Below, one piece after another: positions 1-12,396 of a stretch of 64,000 nt of DNA. This stretch comes from Pezicula radicicola (taxonomy: Eukaryota; Ascomycota; Leotiomycetes; Helotiales; Dermateaceae). The stretch's first letter is position 1. Every line of letters begins with the position of its first letter. Where the stretch lies: NCBI GenBank assembly GCA_003008705.1, contig PDUO01000003.1, forward strand, positions 1,434,793-1,498,792, given 5' to 3'. Both the position numbers and the translations under genes were made by a program. Under the pieces are notes generated by a model. It had not been told where the DNA came from. It saw only the letters and a program-made list of their open reading frames with translations, and did not search any database.

Positions 1-483
1 GCAAAGGAAGCAGAACGGTTGAAATGGCACGAAGAGAGCCATCAGCGAGCTACTACAGCTCTGTCTCGTATTGTTAGTCTGGCGAATTCAAGTTCGAAGG
101 ATAAGACGAGGGTGAACATTAGACGTTGCATAGATACGTTTGGTCGTCACGCGACGGATACAGTCTTGAAACCTCGAGCACCTGCTGCTCAATTAGCTGC
201 GAACCATCCCGAGGAAACTCCTCGCGCTGGCCCTGATACTGGGAGTTCAGAGGTCCAGATCGCCATTTTAACAGCTAAGATCAGAGTCCTAGCAAATCAA
301 TTGGAGGCAAAGGGTGGACAGAAGGATAAAGTAAATAAGAGGAATTTACGGTTGATGGTTCACAGGAGGCAGAAGCTTTTGAATTACCTGCGGAAGAAGG
401 AGCGCGGTAGTGAGCGATGGGAAAACCTTATTAGCACTTTGGGGTTGACTGAGGGCACCTGGAAGGGCGAGATCAGTCTGTGA
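1..483 (+). CDS. Mitochondrial ribosomal protein uS15m (S15 family), 3' part
   Basis: This is the C-terminal part of a small-subunit mitochondrial ribosomal protein of the bacterial S15 family, which binds the central domain of the small rRNA. The reading frame is open from base 1, so the true start lies before the window. The S15 core occupies the second half of the visible protein: GSSEVQIAILTAKI, a helix ending in NKRNLRLMVHRRQKLLNYLR, then a basic tail. The N-terminal ~75 residues are lysine/arginine-rich linker as in fungal mitochondrial S15 proteins, which are much longer than the ~90-residue bacterial form. The stop is TGA at 481-483. It converges on VMA6, whose stop lies about 180 bp downstream on the other strand. 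The family is clear; the missing 5' end means targeting peptide and start cannot be judged. Confidence 0.9.
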   Translation, partial: AKEAERLKWHEESHQRATTALSRIVSLANSSSKDKTRVNIRRCIDTFGRHATDTVLKPRAPAAQLAANHPEETPRAGPDTGSSEVQIAILTAKIRVLANQLEAKGGQKDKVNKRNLRLMVHRRQKLLNYLRKKERGSERWENLISTLGLTEGTWKGEISL

Positions 484-660
484 AGATATGTAAATCACAT
501 GTAACGGGCTCATGTATAACAGCAAAGGAAAGGTGTACAAAAAAGTCTTCAAATTCATGTCCCAATCTCCGAGCGCCTGCCCACCTAGTAACTACACAAA
601 CCCATGACTTACGGCAAGCCGGGTTGAAAGGACGAAATGATTAGTGAACATGCTTGCTAT

Positions 661-1916
661 TTAGAATACACTGATGTAATTGCCAATCCGTTCCTTTTGG
701 TTTTGAGCTATGCACTCTGCAATCCAGGTGATATTTCGGATTTCCTGTCGCATGTTAGTATTCTTGCTCCATTATGATCAGCTTGATAGAACATACCTGT
801 TCCCGGAGTTTCACCCAAGCATACACGATGGCGTACGTAAACTGTCGTGTGAATGCACTCTTCGAGATCTCCATTTCTTTTTGATAGAACATATCTTCCA
901 AGCTCTTTCCATCCGCCCCAGATCCACCACTCATGTTTCCAGCTCCACCGCTGCCTTGGCCTAAACCTGTAGCATCGAAGTAGGTTTTGTAGTCGTTGAC
1001 ACCTTCGACAGCCAATCTAACACCCTCAATATCATCAGCTCTAGACAGCATCAATGTTCCTTCAGGATAAAGACGTCCAAAACTTGGGTACAACTTCTTG
1101 CGATCGTTCTTTGATAGTTCTGTGCCGAAGGAATTCAAGGTGATGTTGATGGCCCGTCGATCAGCCTCGAATGACAGAATCTCACTCATGACCTCGCTTG
1201 TTGGGGTATCCTTCATCTCTGAATCGGTGTTGATAAAGTGGTAAAAATCCTCCAAGTAGTTTTTATAAAGGGTGTTTCGGACAATCTCAATATTCAACTC
1301 ATCCAAATCCTGATGGCTCAAGCTTCCCTTGAAATAAGGCGCTAGTGGAGTTTCAATCAAGACACTGTTGTACAGCTCTTCGATATTCGTAGCCACACAC
1401 AAAACAGGCATTGTCTCGAACCATCCGAGGGGGTGACATCTCTCCAGCAACTCGCGGGTATCTCGTTCGTGTAATGTACCAGTGATCAGAAGCGCAACGT
1501 TGTCGATCATGTAGCCGTACGTCAAGAAGTCCATGAACTTTGCAAGGGAGCTAGTCGCGTTTGCCCGTAGGTATCGGAACTCGGAGATTAGTTTGTCGTT
1601 GGCTCTAGCTGCGAGAGCAGAGGTCGAAGGGTTTGGTGGGAGGGAGGAGAGGAAATCGCCATAGGCGGGTCCGAGTTGAAGCTTTAGATCTATCGCAGAC
1701 TCAGTAAACCGTGAATTTCATTTACACCCAGCGGTTTGAATTCACCATCGATCGTCTCGCATTGTGTCAAATTGTTATAGTTTTGGCCTGTCAAGAGACT
1801 ATTTCTGTAGCCCCGGACGATGCCCTCAATGTAGCTGCGGAGAAGTTAGCAAGGACTTCTCTTGAATAACAAAATACTCCATACCCATTGTTAACATTGA
1901 AGAAGAGTCCCTCCAT
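661..1916 (-). CDS. VMA6: V-type ATPase V0 subunit d
   Basis: Peripheral subunit d of the V0 sector, which links the proteolipid ring to the central rotor stalk of the vacuolar proton pump on the cytosolic face of vacuole/endosome membranes. I read four exons on the minus strand: 1916-1885, 1834-1746, 1689-797 and 744-661, giving about 365 residues, the usual length. The start reads MEGLFFNVNNGYIEGIVRGY, characteristic of the family; the middle contains FGRLYPEGTLMLSRADD and VNDYKTYFDA; the last small exon reads RNITWIAECIAQNQ and ends NYISVF. The last intron (745-796, 52 bp) has a GTATGT donor and an ACTAAC branch site. A glycine/serine-rich insert (GQGSGGAGNMSGGSGADG) sits near residue 305, as in other filamentous fungi. 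It is divergent from NOP58 with only 295 bp between start codons, so the two probably share a promoter. Confidence 0.95.
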
Positions 1917-2211
1917 CTCGAAAGTGTTGTGATAGCTTGAACTGTTGTTCAAATTCCTGACGTCGTTGTCGCAGGCGGAGTCGTCAAATGGACTGGAGCT
2001 CTCGATTATTTTGGCCCTAAATATGAGGCACCGCGCTAACGGAAAGCTCGAGGGACCGAAATTTATTATTTCTTAAAAACCTTTATCTTAGAACCACCAA
2101 CACTCCCCCACGAGATTCCACCAACGTAGAGTATTGACTCCGATTAGGAAAGCACGACTCCTGGAGGAAAAGAAGAAACCACCCAAGAATTCGCGCCAAA
2201 CTCTATTCAAA

Positions 2212-4136
2212 ATGGGTCTCTTCGTGCTCACCGAGACCTCTGCAGGTAAAAAAAAAATATTCCAATCTCAGAGCTCAGAAGCTCAGAAACTCACAATTGG
2301 TCACTACAGGTTTCGCGCTCTTCAAGGCGACCGATAAGAAGATGCTGAAAAAGGGCGCAATGTCTGCTGAAGTAGAGACAGCTGAGGGAATCAATGGCCT
2401 GTAAGAAATTCTCTGCGTTTATGCGTTTCAATTGAAGTTCTATATTAACTCCCCAAAATAGTCTTAAGCTTAAAAAGTTCCAAAAATTTGAGAGCTCAAG
2501 CCAGGCTCTTGAGGAAGTAGCATCGTTGGTAGAGGGAAAGGTTTCACCCATGCTGGCCCAACTCCTCGACACTTTGAAAGACGAGAAGAAGGCATCTTTG
2601 GCTGTGGCAGACCCCAAGCTTGGAGCAGCGATCAATAAGCTTCCAGGACTTTCACTCTCACCAATCGCCGACTCTTCTACTGACGATCTCTACCGTGCGA
2701 TTCGCGATCACCTCCCATCTCTCATCCCCGGTCTACTCCCCGAGAACATCTCCACAATGTCCCTAGGTCTTTCGCATTCGCTTTCCCGCCATAAGCTTAA
2801 GTTCTCACCCGACAAAGTCGATACTATGATTGTTCAGGCTATCGCGCTTCTTGATGACTTAGACAAAGAGTTGAACACTTACGCTATGCGAGTTAAGGAG
2901 TGGTATGGATGGCATTTCCCAGAGATGGGCCGCATTGTAAACGACAACCTCGCCTACGCTAAGGTTATTATGAAGATGGGTATGCGCACAAATGCTGCAA
3001 ACACCGACCTTGCAGAAATTCTACCAGAAGAGATCGAGGCTGCTGTAAAGGCCGCCGCCGAAGTTAGTATGGGTACTGAGATTACTGAAGAGGATTTAAC
3101 AAACATCAATCTCTTGGCTGATCAAGTCGTCGGATTCACTGAGTACCGCCAACAACTCTCAAGCTATTTAACTGCACGCATGCACGCTATCGCACCCAAC
3201 TTGACAGAGTTGGTTGGTGAGCTTGTTGGTGCTAGACTTATTGCCCATGCTGGATCGCTTATGAGCCTTGCCAAGAGCCCTGCTTCTACAATCCAGATTC
3301 TCGGTGCTGAGAAGGCTTTGTTCCGTGCATTGAAGACCAAGCACGACACACCTAAGTATGGTCTCATTTACCACGCATCTTTAGTTGGCCAGGCTACGGG
3401 AAAGAACAAGGGAAAGATTGCCCGTATGTTGGCTGCAAAGGCCGCTATTGGTATCCGTACTGATGCTCTGTCCGACTGGAGCGCTCAAGGAGAGGGCAAG
3501 GGAGACGATATTGACGACGAAGAGAGGTCTGCTCTCGGTGTCACATCGCGTATCAAGGTTGAGACAATGCTCAGAAATCTTGAAGGAAAGCCAATTCTTC
3601 CCAGAGGTGTAGCTGTCGGGCCAAATGGTAAGGCAGTGGCTGCTCCAAAATGGGAGGTGAAGGAGGCGCGCAAGTACAACGCCGACGCAGACGGCATTAC
3701 TGGCGATGAACCTGCAGCCACAGCTCCAACACTAGAGAAGAAATCCAAAAAGGATAAGAAAGACAAGAAGGCAAAGGTTGAGAAGAAGTTGATCGAGGAA
3801 GTAGTGGAAGCGGAATCCGATAAGGACGAGGAGATGGCAGACGCCACACCTCAGAAGTCTTCCAAGAGTAACGGTGTGGATCCGGAGGAGGAAATTGCGA
3901 AGCTCGCAGCCATCGCCGGCATTAGTGTTAGCAAATACAAGCGTAAGCTTGAGCGGGGCGATATCAAGATGACCGAGGACGGCACCCCAGTTGTTGTACA
4001 CAAGAAAGATAAGAAGAAGGAGAAGAAGGCTGCAGCAGAGACTAATGGCGATTCACCAGCCAAAAGCAAGAAGCGGAAGGCTGATGAAGAGGGGGATAAG
4101 GCTGAGAAGAAAAAGAAGAAGAAGAGCAAAGCGTAA
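2212..4136 (+). CDS. NOP58: Nucleolar protein NOP58, box C/D snoRNP core
   Basis: Core protein of box C/D snoRNPs, which guide 2'-O-methylation and early rRNA processing in the nucleolus. Three exons (2212-2245, 2310-2400, 2462-4136) give 599 residues. The start [18 protein letters not shown] is typical, and the splice sites restore this reading frame exactly. The NOP5 N-terminal domain is followed by a coiled coil, then the NOP/SnoRNA-binding domain with [13 protein letters not shown] and [21 protein letters not shown]. The C-terminal ~150 residues are a lysine/glutamate-rich tail (repeats of KKDKKDKK and KKEKKAA) that is standard for the family and nucleolar retention. The 2246-2309 and 2401-2461 introns are short. 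Opposite-strand open frames inside this gene are by-products of its acidic/basic codon bias. Very secure call. Confidence 0.97.
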
Positions 4137-4930
4137 TTGTCTCTTTCTGTATCATAACTCTTCTTTCTCGCGTTTGTTCATGGTCTTGGCGTGCTTGGCA
4201 TTTGGCTTGTTCATATCACCGGCGTCAAGGGGGGCCTTTTTGCTTTGGGATGTTTGGATGTCAAAAGAGTGCTTTTATTATGGCACATATAAAACTGCAA
4301 TGGTTAGAATGCAGATATTTCAACTTCATCTTCATGAGCCTTGTTCTCGTACAAATGTCGTGGTGGATCTAATAGCGTTAATCTTGTAATGAATTGACTT
4401 GACCGTGAACCTGAGTTTGTTACTAAGACTATTATCCCAAGGTTGTGTTCCACAATCAGATTTTGCGGTTGTGCCTGAATGATTTATACTGAGCTGGAAA
4501 CATTGAATCGTTGGAATTAAGGTGTACATCACTTAAGCCAGGAGTTGAATATTAGCGTATGGATAAGTGAAAGTCCTTGAAAGTTTCTCAGCCTATGGGG
4601 AAACCGCTCTGTTTCCTCTCACTCGCTTACTCGTGCAGTGATAGCATTTTGTTCTCAGTCTACTTATAACAAATTAGTACTAAGTACTCATAAAAATAAC
4701 AGTTTTCTTGAGTGGAGTTGCTTTGTTGTGCTTGGAATAAACGAGCAACGTGAATACTTTAACTGAAGGAAGTTAAGTGTGTTATAATTACGCATGTTAC
4801 TACATATTGTAAGGGCTATCAACTCTGATTCTAAGGATTATTATATATTGAACAAGCTCTTAGCACATTGGTCAAAAGATGTCAAAAGGTTTTGATGAAT
4901 CTGTTAAACTTATTGGAGTACTGCATATGT
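4137..4930. other. Intergenic region between NOP58 and the hydrolase
   Basis: About 800 bp between two convergent genes. It holds the 3' untranslated regions, with T-rich and AT-rich stretches around 4660-4860. I see no conserved coding frame, repeat or RNA gene. Confidence 0.6.
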
Positions 4931-7457
4931 TTAAAGATGAGGTGATACAGAAACAGCAGAATCAACACCATAGCTTTTCTCATCAGAGCTAAACGTGGAA
5001 GCAATAGGCAACTCAAAGTTTCCTGTCGTGACCCTGATTTTCCTTATATCGTTTGAGGCGACATGTACTACGCCCATTTCTTGGAGATCCTCCTGAAAAT
5101 CTTGTTGGGGTTGTTCCTGCGGCTGTTCAGGAAGATCTTTTGAAAGAAGATCTTGGTAATCTTCTTGGGGGATCGGGGGAAGTTGATCGTGAGGATTTTG
5201 AGCAACTGGGGGAGGCGTATACGAAACCCTCTTGCTCTTCCTCTTCGGAGCGTCTGCCAGCTTCAAAGAATGTTGCCTAGGGGTTTTAGGCTCATGTTGC
5301 AACCTTCCGAACAACATGCCAACTATTCCTTTCCCCATCTTCCCCCTCGGCTTTTCTCTTTCAACTTCTTGTCCGATGACCCTCCTGCCTGCTAAAGCAG
5401 TAGGTGGTGGAACTTCGCCATTGGGGAAATCATTGATGTATCCGATTTTTGAGTATTTGAGACGTTGTTCCCAGACTGTACTCTTGTTAGAACCTTCACT
5501 TTCTCATATGCCCACAGTACACTAAATATATTGGATAATAAAACTAACCTTTTTGTTTCTGAGAAGCGAATTTCTTACTGGCCGCATCATTATATTTCAT
5601 CCAACCCTTAAATGCCTCCGCTTTCGGCCGCCCAATTTCCTCTCTAGGCAAAGTACAAGCACGTAGCTCTGAAGCGGGTTTTAAAGGGAAGAGTTTCCCA
5701 AACCGATTGACATGAAGTCTAATCATGTGGTTTTCAAATGCAGGAAGTGGATCGCCTGCTTTTCCTACTTGCCCAACATCTACCGATGCTTCGCCGGTGG
5801 TGGGCGAGCTGGAGTCCCAAAAGGAATCAATGGAAGCACCGTCGTCGATCTCAATATCTTCTCCTTGAGCTTTTGCAAGTGCCCATGCTGCAAACTGTGA
5901 AATTGATCGGTATTCGTATTTTGCTCCACGGGTATGACCGAGTGTAGGTGCTGCGTGTGGGCAGCCTTCGAAGATTAGTAGTTGGACGTCTGTTGGTGGG
6001 TATTTTGTTACGTCGTCCATGTTGTTGCCGTTTCTTTCGAGGGTTTCGTCGCATGGTGGGTATTGTGAGGGACTAGCAGCTTTATGAGCAAGAAAGATTT
6101 GCTCGTCTCGGAGGACCTCGCCGCCTCCTACAATAACCTGTAGAGGACAGAGACCTGAAGAAGAGATGGCGTTAGCTGTGTATTTGATGGGATGTGCCCC
6201 CGTTTCAAGCTGTCAAAGCCAATAATTTCAAAGTTTACTCACCTCCAAGCGACGCAGCACATATCGGCGAGACCAATGGAATCTGCAAATGATTGTTCTG
6301 GGCGTACATCTGAAACTGTTCTTTAAGAACCACTTTCTCCCCATCTACTTCCACCTCAAAGTCTGGCATTGCTCCTGGATGTACGGGCCAGTTTAGAATC
6401 TGCATTTCCCCAGATGTTGGCGGTGGCCACGATAGAGAGGGCTTAGCGTGAAAGCCATGCGGTGGTACATAATCTAGATCAGTGGGGATTATGATACTTG
6501 GGAAGGAGTGTGTTAAGTCAACCCAGGGTGAGATGAGACTTGCGCCGGCTGGTAGAGGTAGGCCTTCGTCTCTTAAAATTAGCAATAGGGCCATACATAA
6601 GCCACCTCCTGCTGAATCTCCTGCAATCACAATGCTAGTTGGGTCTCTGAAGGAATTTTAGCAAATGTTATTACCAGGAATGAATGGAATGTTGATGTTA
6701 CTTACTCAATTGTTAAAAGATAGAGGTAGGCAGACAAAACATCCTGGACTGCACAAGGGAATGGGAATTGGGGAGCTAGTCGGTATCTTGGCGCAAAGAC
6801 TCTCCCCTTTAACCTATAATATGTGAAGTTAGTACTATGTTTGAAATAGGCACAGTGTTATCAAGAGGATGTCTTCATGAGAACCTACTTCCTAGCATGC
6901 CTCTGGATTTGAGGACCATGGCCAATTCCTCCAAAGAAGTACGCGCCACCATGGATGTAAAACATAACCTTCTTGCCCGGATCATTATTTGCTTTCCGCT
7001 CCAAGTAGTCGGCTTTCATCTCAACCCACTCAGCCCTCACCACACTATCAGGTCTACGCCATTGCCACCAAGTCTTTCCAATCAGATTCAGATTCTTAGG
7101 ACCAAGGTTAGACTGTATGTGCCGAGCAGAAATATCGTAGAAGCTGTTCGGAATTTCGACATCGGTGATGATTGCTGAAGGTGGGTGAGGAACCCATCCT
7201 GTTGTGATATGCTGTAGATCCTCCACGGCGTTGGACGCTGTGACATGGATTAATTCTCTCATGAGGTTCAGAGTCTCCTTGTAGCCCGGATCATCTGTTG
7301 GAAGCCCTTCATGCTTCCTCTCTTTTTTGAGCTACATTGGAAATTAGTTAGAATGGAGACCTAAGTCTGGAATTGAGGAATCGCTCACTGCAGCGAGTAC
7401 TGTCCGACCCATCGCCGGAGCCATAGTTTGAGTTGCAGCAATAAAATTGATCCCCAT
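4931..7457 (-). CDS. HSL-type alpha/beta hydrolase (lipase/esterase) with long C-terminal extension
   Basis: A carboxylester hydrolase of the hormone-sensitive-lipase group. Introns must be removed. The first exon is 7457-7388 and starts [20 protein letters not shown]; the next begins at 7331. The oxyanion-hole motif [11 protein letters not shown] lies near 6950. The nucleophile motif [10 protein letters not shown] lies near 6625. The acid residue is in [10 protein letters not shown] near 6110, and the histidine is in [14 protein letters not shown] near 5950. All triad elements are therefore present. After the hydrolase fold come about 250 further residues, with a proline/glutamine-rich tail ([16 protein letters not shown]) that shows no domain I recognise. 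A GTTAGT donor just upstream of 5544 joins the last two exons through an intron ending ACAG near 5488. Substrate is unknown. The start was chosen because it gives the only continuous spliced frame. Confidence 0.85.
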
Positions 7458-8927
7458 GATGAGTAATTTTTAATATGAACATTCCTAATTATTTTCGAGT
7501 TTTTGGTTACAACAGATTGGGATCTAGCACATCTTATAGGATTAGTGACGTCGAAAGGAATGGAAGTGGATGATGATATATCCCGAACCTGTTATATCTT
7601 TATCGCTTCGGAACCATCTCAAGCTCGCAAGGCTAAGCATGGGTGGTATCCGTTTTTCCATACCCGAATACGCAGTGACAGCACCAACCAAAAGTTAGGA
7701 TTATGTTTCTCGCATGATGCAAAAGTGTTGCTTCATGTTTTACTGCGCCACACCGAGGATCAGATATCTAATCTCTAGATGTTTTTCACAACCCAAAAAG
7801 ATCGTACTGATTTTCAACACTTGTGTAACGAAGTGCATCTTTCAGCTTTGCCCTACACTAGTGCACAAAATTAGCAATGCTACTGAGTTTGCGAAGCGAC
7901 GGAACACGATAATGCCAAGAGACTCACCAGATCCGGCCACATGTCGAGGTGACTCGAGTTTTTCGGTATATTTGCTGGTATAACAAATGAAATGCGGCAT
8001 ACAAGAGGACTATGTTCCGATGCCTATTTCCATCTTGGCCATCATAGCGGAACAGCTAGTTACAGGCTCCTAAAAGTACATTAGCGTCACTTGGAGACAT
8101 ATGTTCAAAGGGATGCAAATAACTTTACAGCAACTTGTAGACAAATTTCCTTAAGACCGAGTCAACATAACCTAGACTTTGGAAGCTTTGGCTCTTTGTG
8201 GGGGAGTAGGGTGATAGTAGAGGAAACAACAGGGTTGAAGGTTAGACAGTTAAGTGACGCGAGTGGCTACCTAAGACGCGAAGCAAAACACAATACACTA
8301 CCGTCAAAACTCAACAATTAAAAATCCACTAGCAGGGAACGCCCTTGTAGTAAACCCCGAAAGGTAAAGCTTGGTACTCTTTAAACGAGGATCTGATAGT
8401 GTTCAATAGCTGTCAGATTAGAAAAAGCATAAGAACCACGTTGGAAACGTTACTTTTCATGGTTTGTTACAAGGCCCATCCCCACTGGTAATTTTTCAGT
8501 TTGTTGAGTTCTGACAGTACTATGCTCGCCCTATACGTAGTTTCAACCTGAAGTCCCTAGAAATACAAAAGTAGTACAGTTGGGTTCCGAGAGTGTTGTG
8601 TCAATCCAACCTGCTGTTTGCTGCTTTCTTTAGCATCCGCGGTACGAGTAATGCTTTACACCAGGCACGGTACTCCACGTTAATGTATGGGTCTGTGTAT
8701 TTGATAATGGCCGGAATTCATCTCACAACTTGCGACTAACTCATGTGTCAACGAGCAAGTCTCAGACTAATATCAAATATCACTTTTATCTTCACAATCC
8801 CCTCGTCAGCCTCGGTATATTGTTTGAGAACTATCTATACCGAGCCAAGCATCTGACGAAGCCAAATAGCACTACAAATTTCCTCTCATCATATTTATAC
8901 TTAGATTTATTTAATAAACAAACAAAT
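7458..8927. other. Long intergenic region
   Basis: Roughly 1.5 kb between the hydrolase start and the GH79 3' end. It contains short open frames on both strands without recognisable motifs, so I treat them as chance. A TGACGTC palindrome (CRE-like) lies near 7547. No RNA gene was found. Confidence 0.5.
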
Positions 8928-10950
8928 CTAACAAGTTTCAAACTCGAGAAGCACCGCCTCCGAAGAAGCTACAGAAACGTTCACTGATCCATCAGAAACC
9001 ATTACTACCTCTCTAGCCTCCTCACCATCCAATCTACAAGTCGAGTTTGAAAAGCTCTGACCACCAAACCTGGGATTATCACCATCATCCTGCTTCGCTA
9101 AAGCGCTATCCGCTGTCAACCTCCTTGTTCTAATAACCGAAGTTGATACACCCAATCCGGATAGAAAAAAAGTTTGAATTTCCCTCTGCCCTATACCATC
9201 ATAATAATCAGAATTTATCAACACAACACGTTTAAGTTTCTTGTTTTCAGAGTACAGTGCATACGCTGCGTAGTTCGTTGTACGGTCGTCTAAAGGCTGG
9301 ATATATGATGTGCCAGCCATAGCAGCAGTTGCGAAATAGCCGCCGTAGTAAGGTGATGTAACGGTATTATTATGCCACCAGAGATAGTAACAGGCGTTTA
9401 TGGCTGCTTGGTGGAAATAGATGTGGGAGATGTTAGCGCTTGCTGCTTGGAGAGCATAGTCGGCGACCCAGAGAGCTGCACCGAATGTGGGCGAGACGTT
9501 GATATTTCCTCCACCAGAAACTTGTTTAAAAGAAGATATTAGTTGGATTTGTCAGATATGTGAGATAATTGGTTGAATGAAAAGGAGCGATGACAAACCT
9601 GAGTTGCTTTCACCAAAGACATACTCAAAGCCAGCATTTCTCGAGGCTTGGACGTCAGTTGCGTACGCATCGACATTCTTTACTATATTAATATGACTCA
9701 TGAGTTTTGTCAAATTGGCAAGATTAGAGACAGGATCCTGTGGATAATTGTGATGCGAGAAAGTCTTGATGTAGGGAATTGCCGACGGGTCTTCGTTGGC
9801 AAGTAGTTCTTGAGCACCATATTCTGGTGGAGGTTGGAAGAAAACACCTGCTTGGATTATACTGGTGTTTTCCAAAGCAGTTCCTATAGCAATTTGCCAT
9901 TCTTGTTGAGATGTAGCGTCTGCTTGGGCAGTCCAGGTCACGGGATCTGGCGCAATTGCAGCTCCTGTATAGGCAAAGACTTGGAATAGAGTCAGTCCAA
10001 TACGTCGCATAAATGAGCCTCGGGGGTTATCTCACTGTCCTGTTACACATTAGTTGATACATTAAGCGTGATGCTTGTGTTAAAGCTTACAGGCTCGTTT
10101 CCTAACTCGATAGCATACAGATTCTTCATATACTTTTGGGCAGCTACAGCGCCTTCGACGGTGTTCGTGATGTTGTTGGAACCTCGATTGAGTCCTGCTA
10201 GTGTCAGAACGTCCTTCAAATAGAAAACCTCGAGTTTTGTAATGTCTGTTTTCTTCTTCCTCCCTGCTTAACTAAACATGACAATAGAGAGTCTCTGAGT
10301 TATCAGCTTAAGAGTATTCCATTACTTAAGCCAAGTTGGCCTATACCTTCAACCATGAAACCTCGAGGGTAGTATAAATCGATTGGATAGTTTAAGCTCA
10401 GTGAGCAGCAAACAATGATAGCAACATCACCTACCTAAGACAACTTTTCCCGGATAAGAGCCGGCAAGTTGTAAATATGAGGGACCATAAGTAAGTACAT
10501 CAGGAAATCCCATTGACGCATTTTCCGGAAGAGTATAGTTTACGTATGTAGTCAACGCAGGGTCATAAGCCGCTCGATCTCTAATTTCCATACATTAACA
10601 CATATCTACAGACACATTGCTCTGAAAAAAAAGGGGGGAGGGGAGGATGACACACTGCGTAGATCCACCAAGTCGAATATTTGGCCATACTCCAGTAAGT
10701 TCTTTGAGACCGGATATACATGGAAGTGTGCTTTTGAAGTTTGTCATATAAGTGGGAAACTCGAAGAATTCAAGTCTGAATTGAGAGTCAGTTGGTATTC
10801 AAGATTGGATATTATTTGGGAGGCGTACGAGAAAGAAATAGGTGCCTCATTGAGTTTTGCTGATCCTTGTGTCGGTGATGGGGGTATGAAAATTGTGTTT
10901 GTGGCTGCCAGTGCTAGATTAGCAAAAGTGAGGAACCTGATGAGAGACAT
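8928..10950 (-). CDS. Secreted glycoside hydrolase family 79 (beta-glucuronidase-like)
   Basis: A predicted secreted glycosidase of family GH79, which removes glucuronic acid from glycans such as arabinogalactan proteins or cell-wall polymers. The start MSLIRFLTFANLALAA is a signal peptide. Exon 1 ends at 10828 and the next begins at 10775, joining as APISFSLEFFEFPTY, a family hallmark. Further signatures are GVWPNIRLGGSTQ, DRAAYDPALTTYVNYTLP, AIELGNEP (acid/base Glu near 10100), SHHNYPQ (near 9750) and FGESNSG (nucleophile Glu near 9600). The C-terminal ~130 residues are the beta-sandwich domain ending SSEAVLLEFETC. At least five introns are needed. The junctions just after AIELGNEP (about 10010-10100) are uncertain, and I could not settle the exact exon there. 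Otherwise no lesion was noticed. Confidence 0.82.
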
Positions 10951-12396
10951 GAAGCCGAGTAATTATGTTCGAAATTGAATATTAGAGTAGTACTTCAGCT
11001 TCTTATGGCCAGAAAGAAAGGAAGAAGGATAGGTGGAGTGTTAGGTTGTTGTAAAGGAGAGGAGAGGAAGAGAACAGTATTCTATCTTCAACTTATTGCC
11101 CAGTTTGCGTGCGAACTATTACTGAATAGGAAAAGGCGCAGTATTTGCAACCAAGGAAATGAGTCCTGTGTGAATCCACAGAGCTTTACGGCAGTACCGG
11201 CCTTGGTTGCCGATACGGCATGTGAGTGCTTTTGGGTAGGTGCAGTCCGGATGAATATATATTGCCTGAGCAAAAGTACTCTAGGACATTAAAAGTTGGT
11301 ACCCCGCACGTCATATATCATAGCACCTTGTAAAAGGAATCTGGAGAAGTGTGGGGTAGTAACAGTGCTCGGTATAACACCATCGACAAACTAACCACAA
11401 TGCCCGTATCAATCCCATATATCGCACTTCATGGGATTTGACTGGTGCACGTTTCTTCCACACATTCTTTAATGTCACAATAATATGCCGTTGTTACATT
11501 TTCATCTTCTTCCCCGCAGTGAGCTTTTCCAATTCTGGTCCCAATATACGACAATACGACATACGGAGATACGACACAACGCTAGTGATAGAACGGTCAA
11601 ATCAATTTTGCCGACATTTGTACTTCGTACATCCAATTATACAAGGAGCTATCTCTGTGACATCGAATTTACCCGTCCAGCATTGTGATATGAATGTTAA
11701 ATCCTCTGCCCCTGTTAGTTCCACTCGAACCTCGGTTAAAATAGGGGAGACGGTCGCTTAAAACATCCACCTCTCTGATAATTTCCTCATCTAAAATTAA
11801 AACGAGCGCCTGAACATCCTTAGTTGTATACTTATTAAAAGGAAAAAAATTAGCAGCCGAAATTAAAGGTATGACAACTCACCAGTGAAGTGCGTGGGTT
11901 TCAAATTGTAGTGCTTTAACTTCTTGGTGCTACGGCCACCTAATTGCAGATTTGTGAAGACCTGAGTGTAGAATTGTAGAAAACGGCATGGAAGCTTGTT
12001 GTATATTTGTTGAAATTACAGTAGTTGTTGACCTTCTGTGTTGGACGACAAGTGTTTCTAGTTAAGGAAAAGAAAATAAAAAGAAAGGGATTTAAGAGTA
12101 TGAAAATTTGCTCAACCTGCCTACGTCCCTTAAGAAGGAAAAAAGTCACAAGCCTATAGATAAGTTGCATAGAGTAAAGCATAAAATCGTATTAATCAGT
12201 CTATGGGTATTTCGCGAAAATTCAAGAACCGCCCCGCCAGCCAGCCCAGTCCAGCTCCAGTAGGCCCACCAAAGAAAAAGACCATCATCATCATCAACAC
12301 TAACACGAGAGACAGCGCCTCCAGCGCCCGCCAGGCCCAGACGTAAAACTTTTCCTGCCACCACTCCTATTACCACGTATCTGAGAAGAGCCAGCT
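10951..12396. other. Intergenic region
   Basis: About 1.4 kb between the GH79 start and the 3' end of the coiled-coil gene. Short open frames on both strands lack domains. AT-rich DNA lies around 11800-12200. No supported gene or RNA was seen. Confidence 0.5.

Noticed and set aside
3485..4129. Open frames opposite NOP58
   Set aside because: They are by-products of the lysine/glutamate codon bias of the real gene.
7560..7700. Possible 5S rRNA-like fragment (GCTAAGCATGGGTGG)
   Set aside because: Only short similarity; the flanking internal-control and pairing regions of fungal 5S rRNA are not visible.
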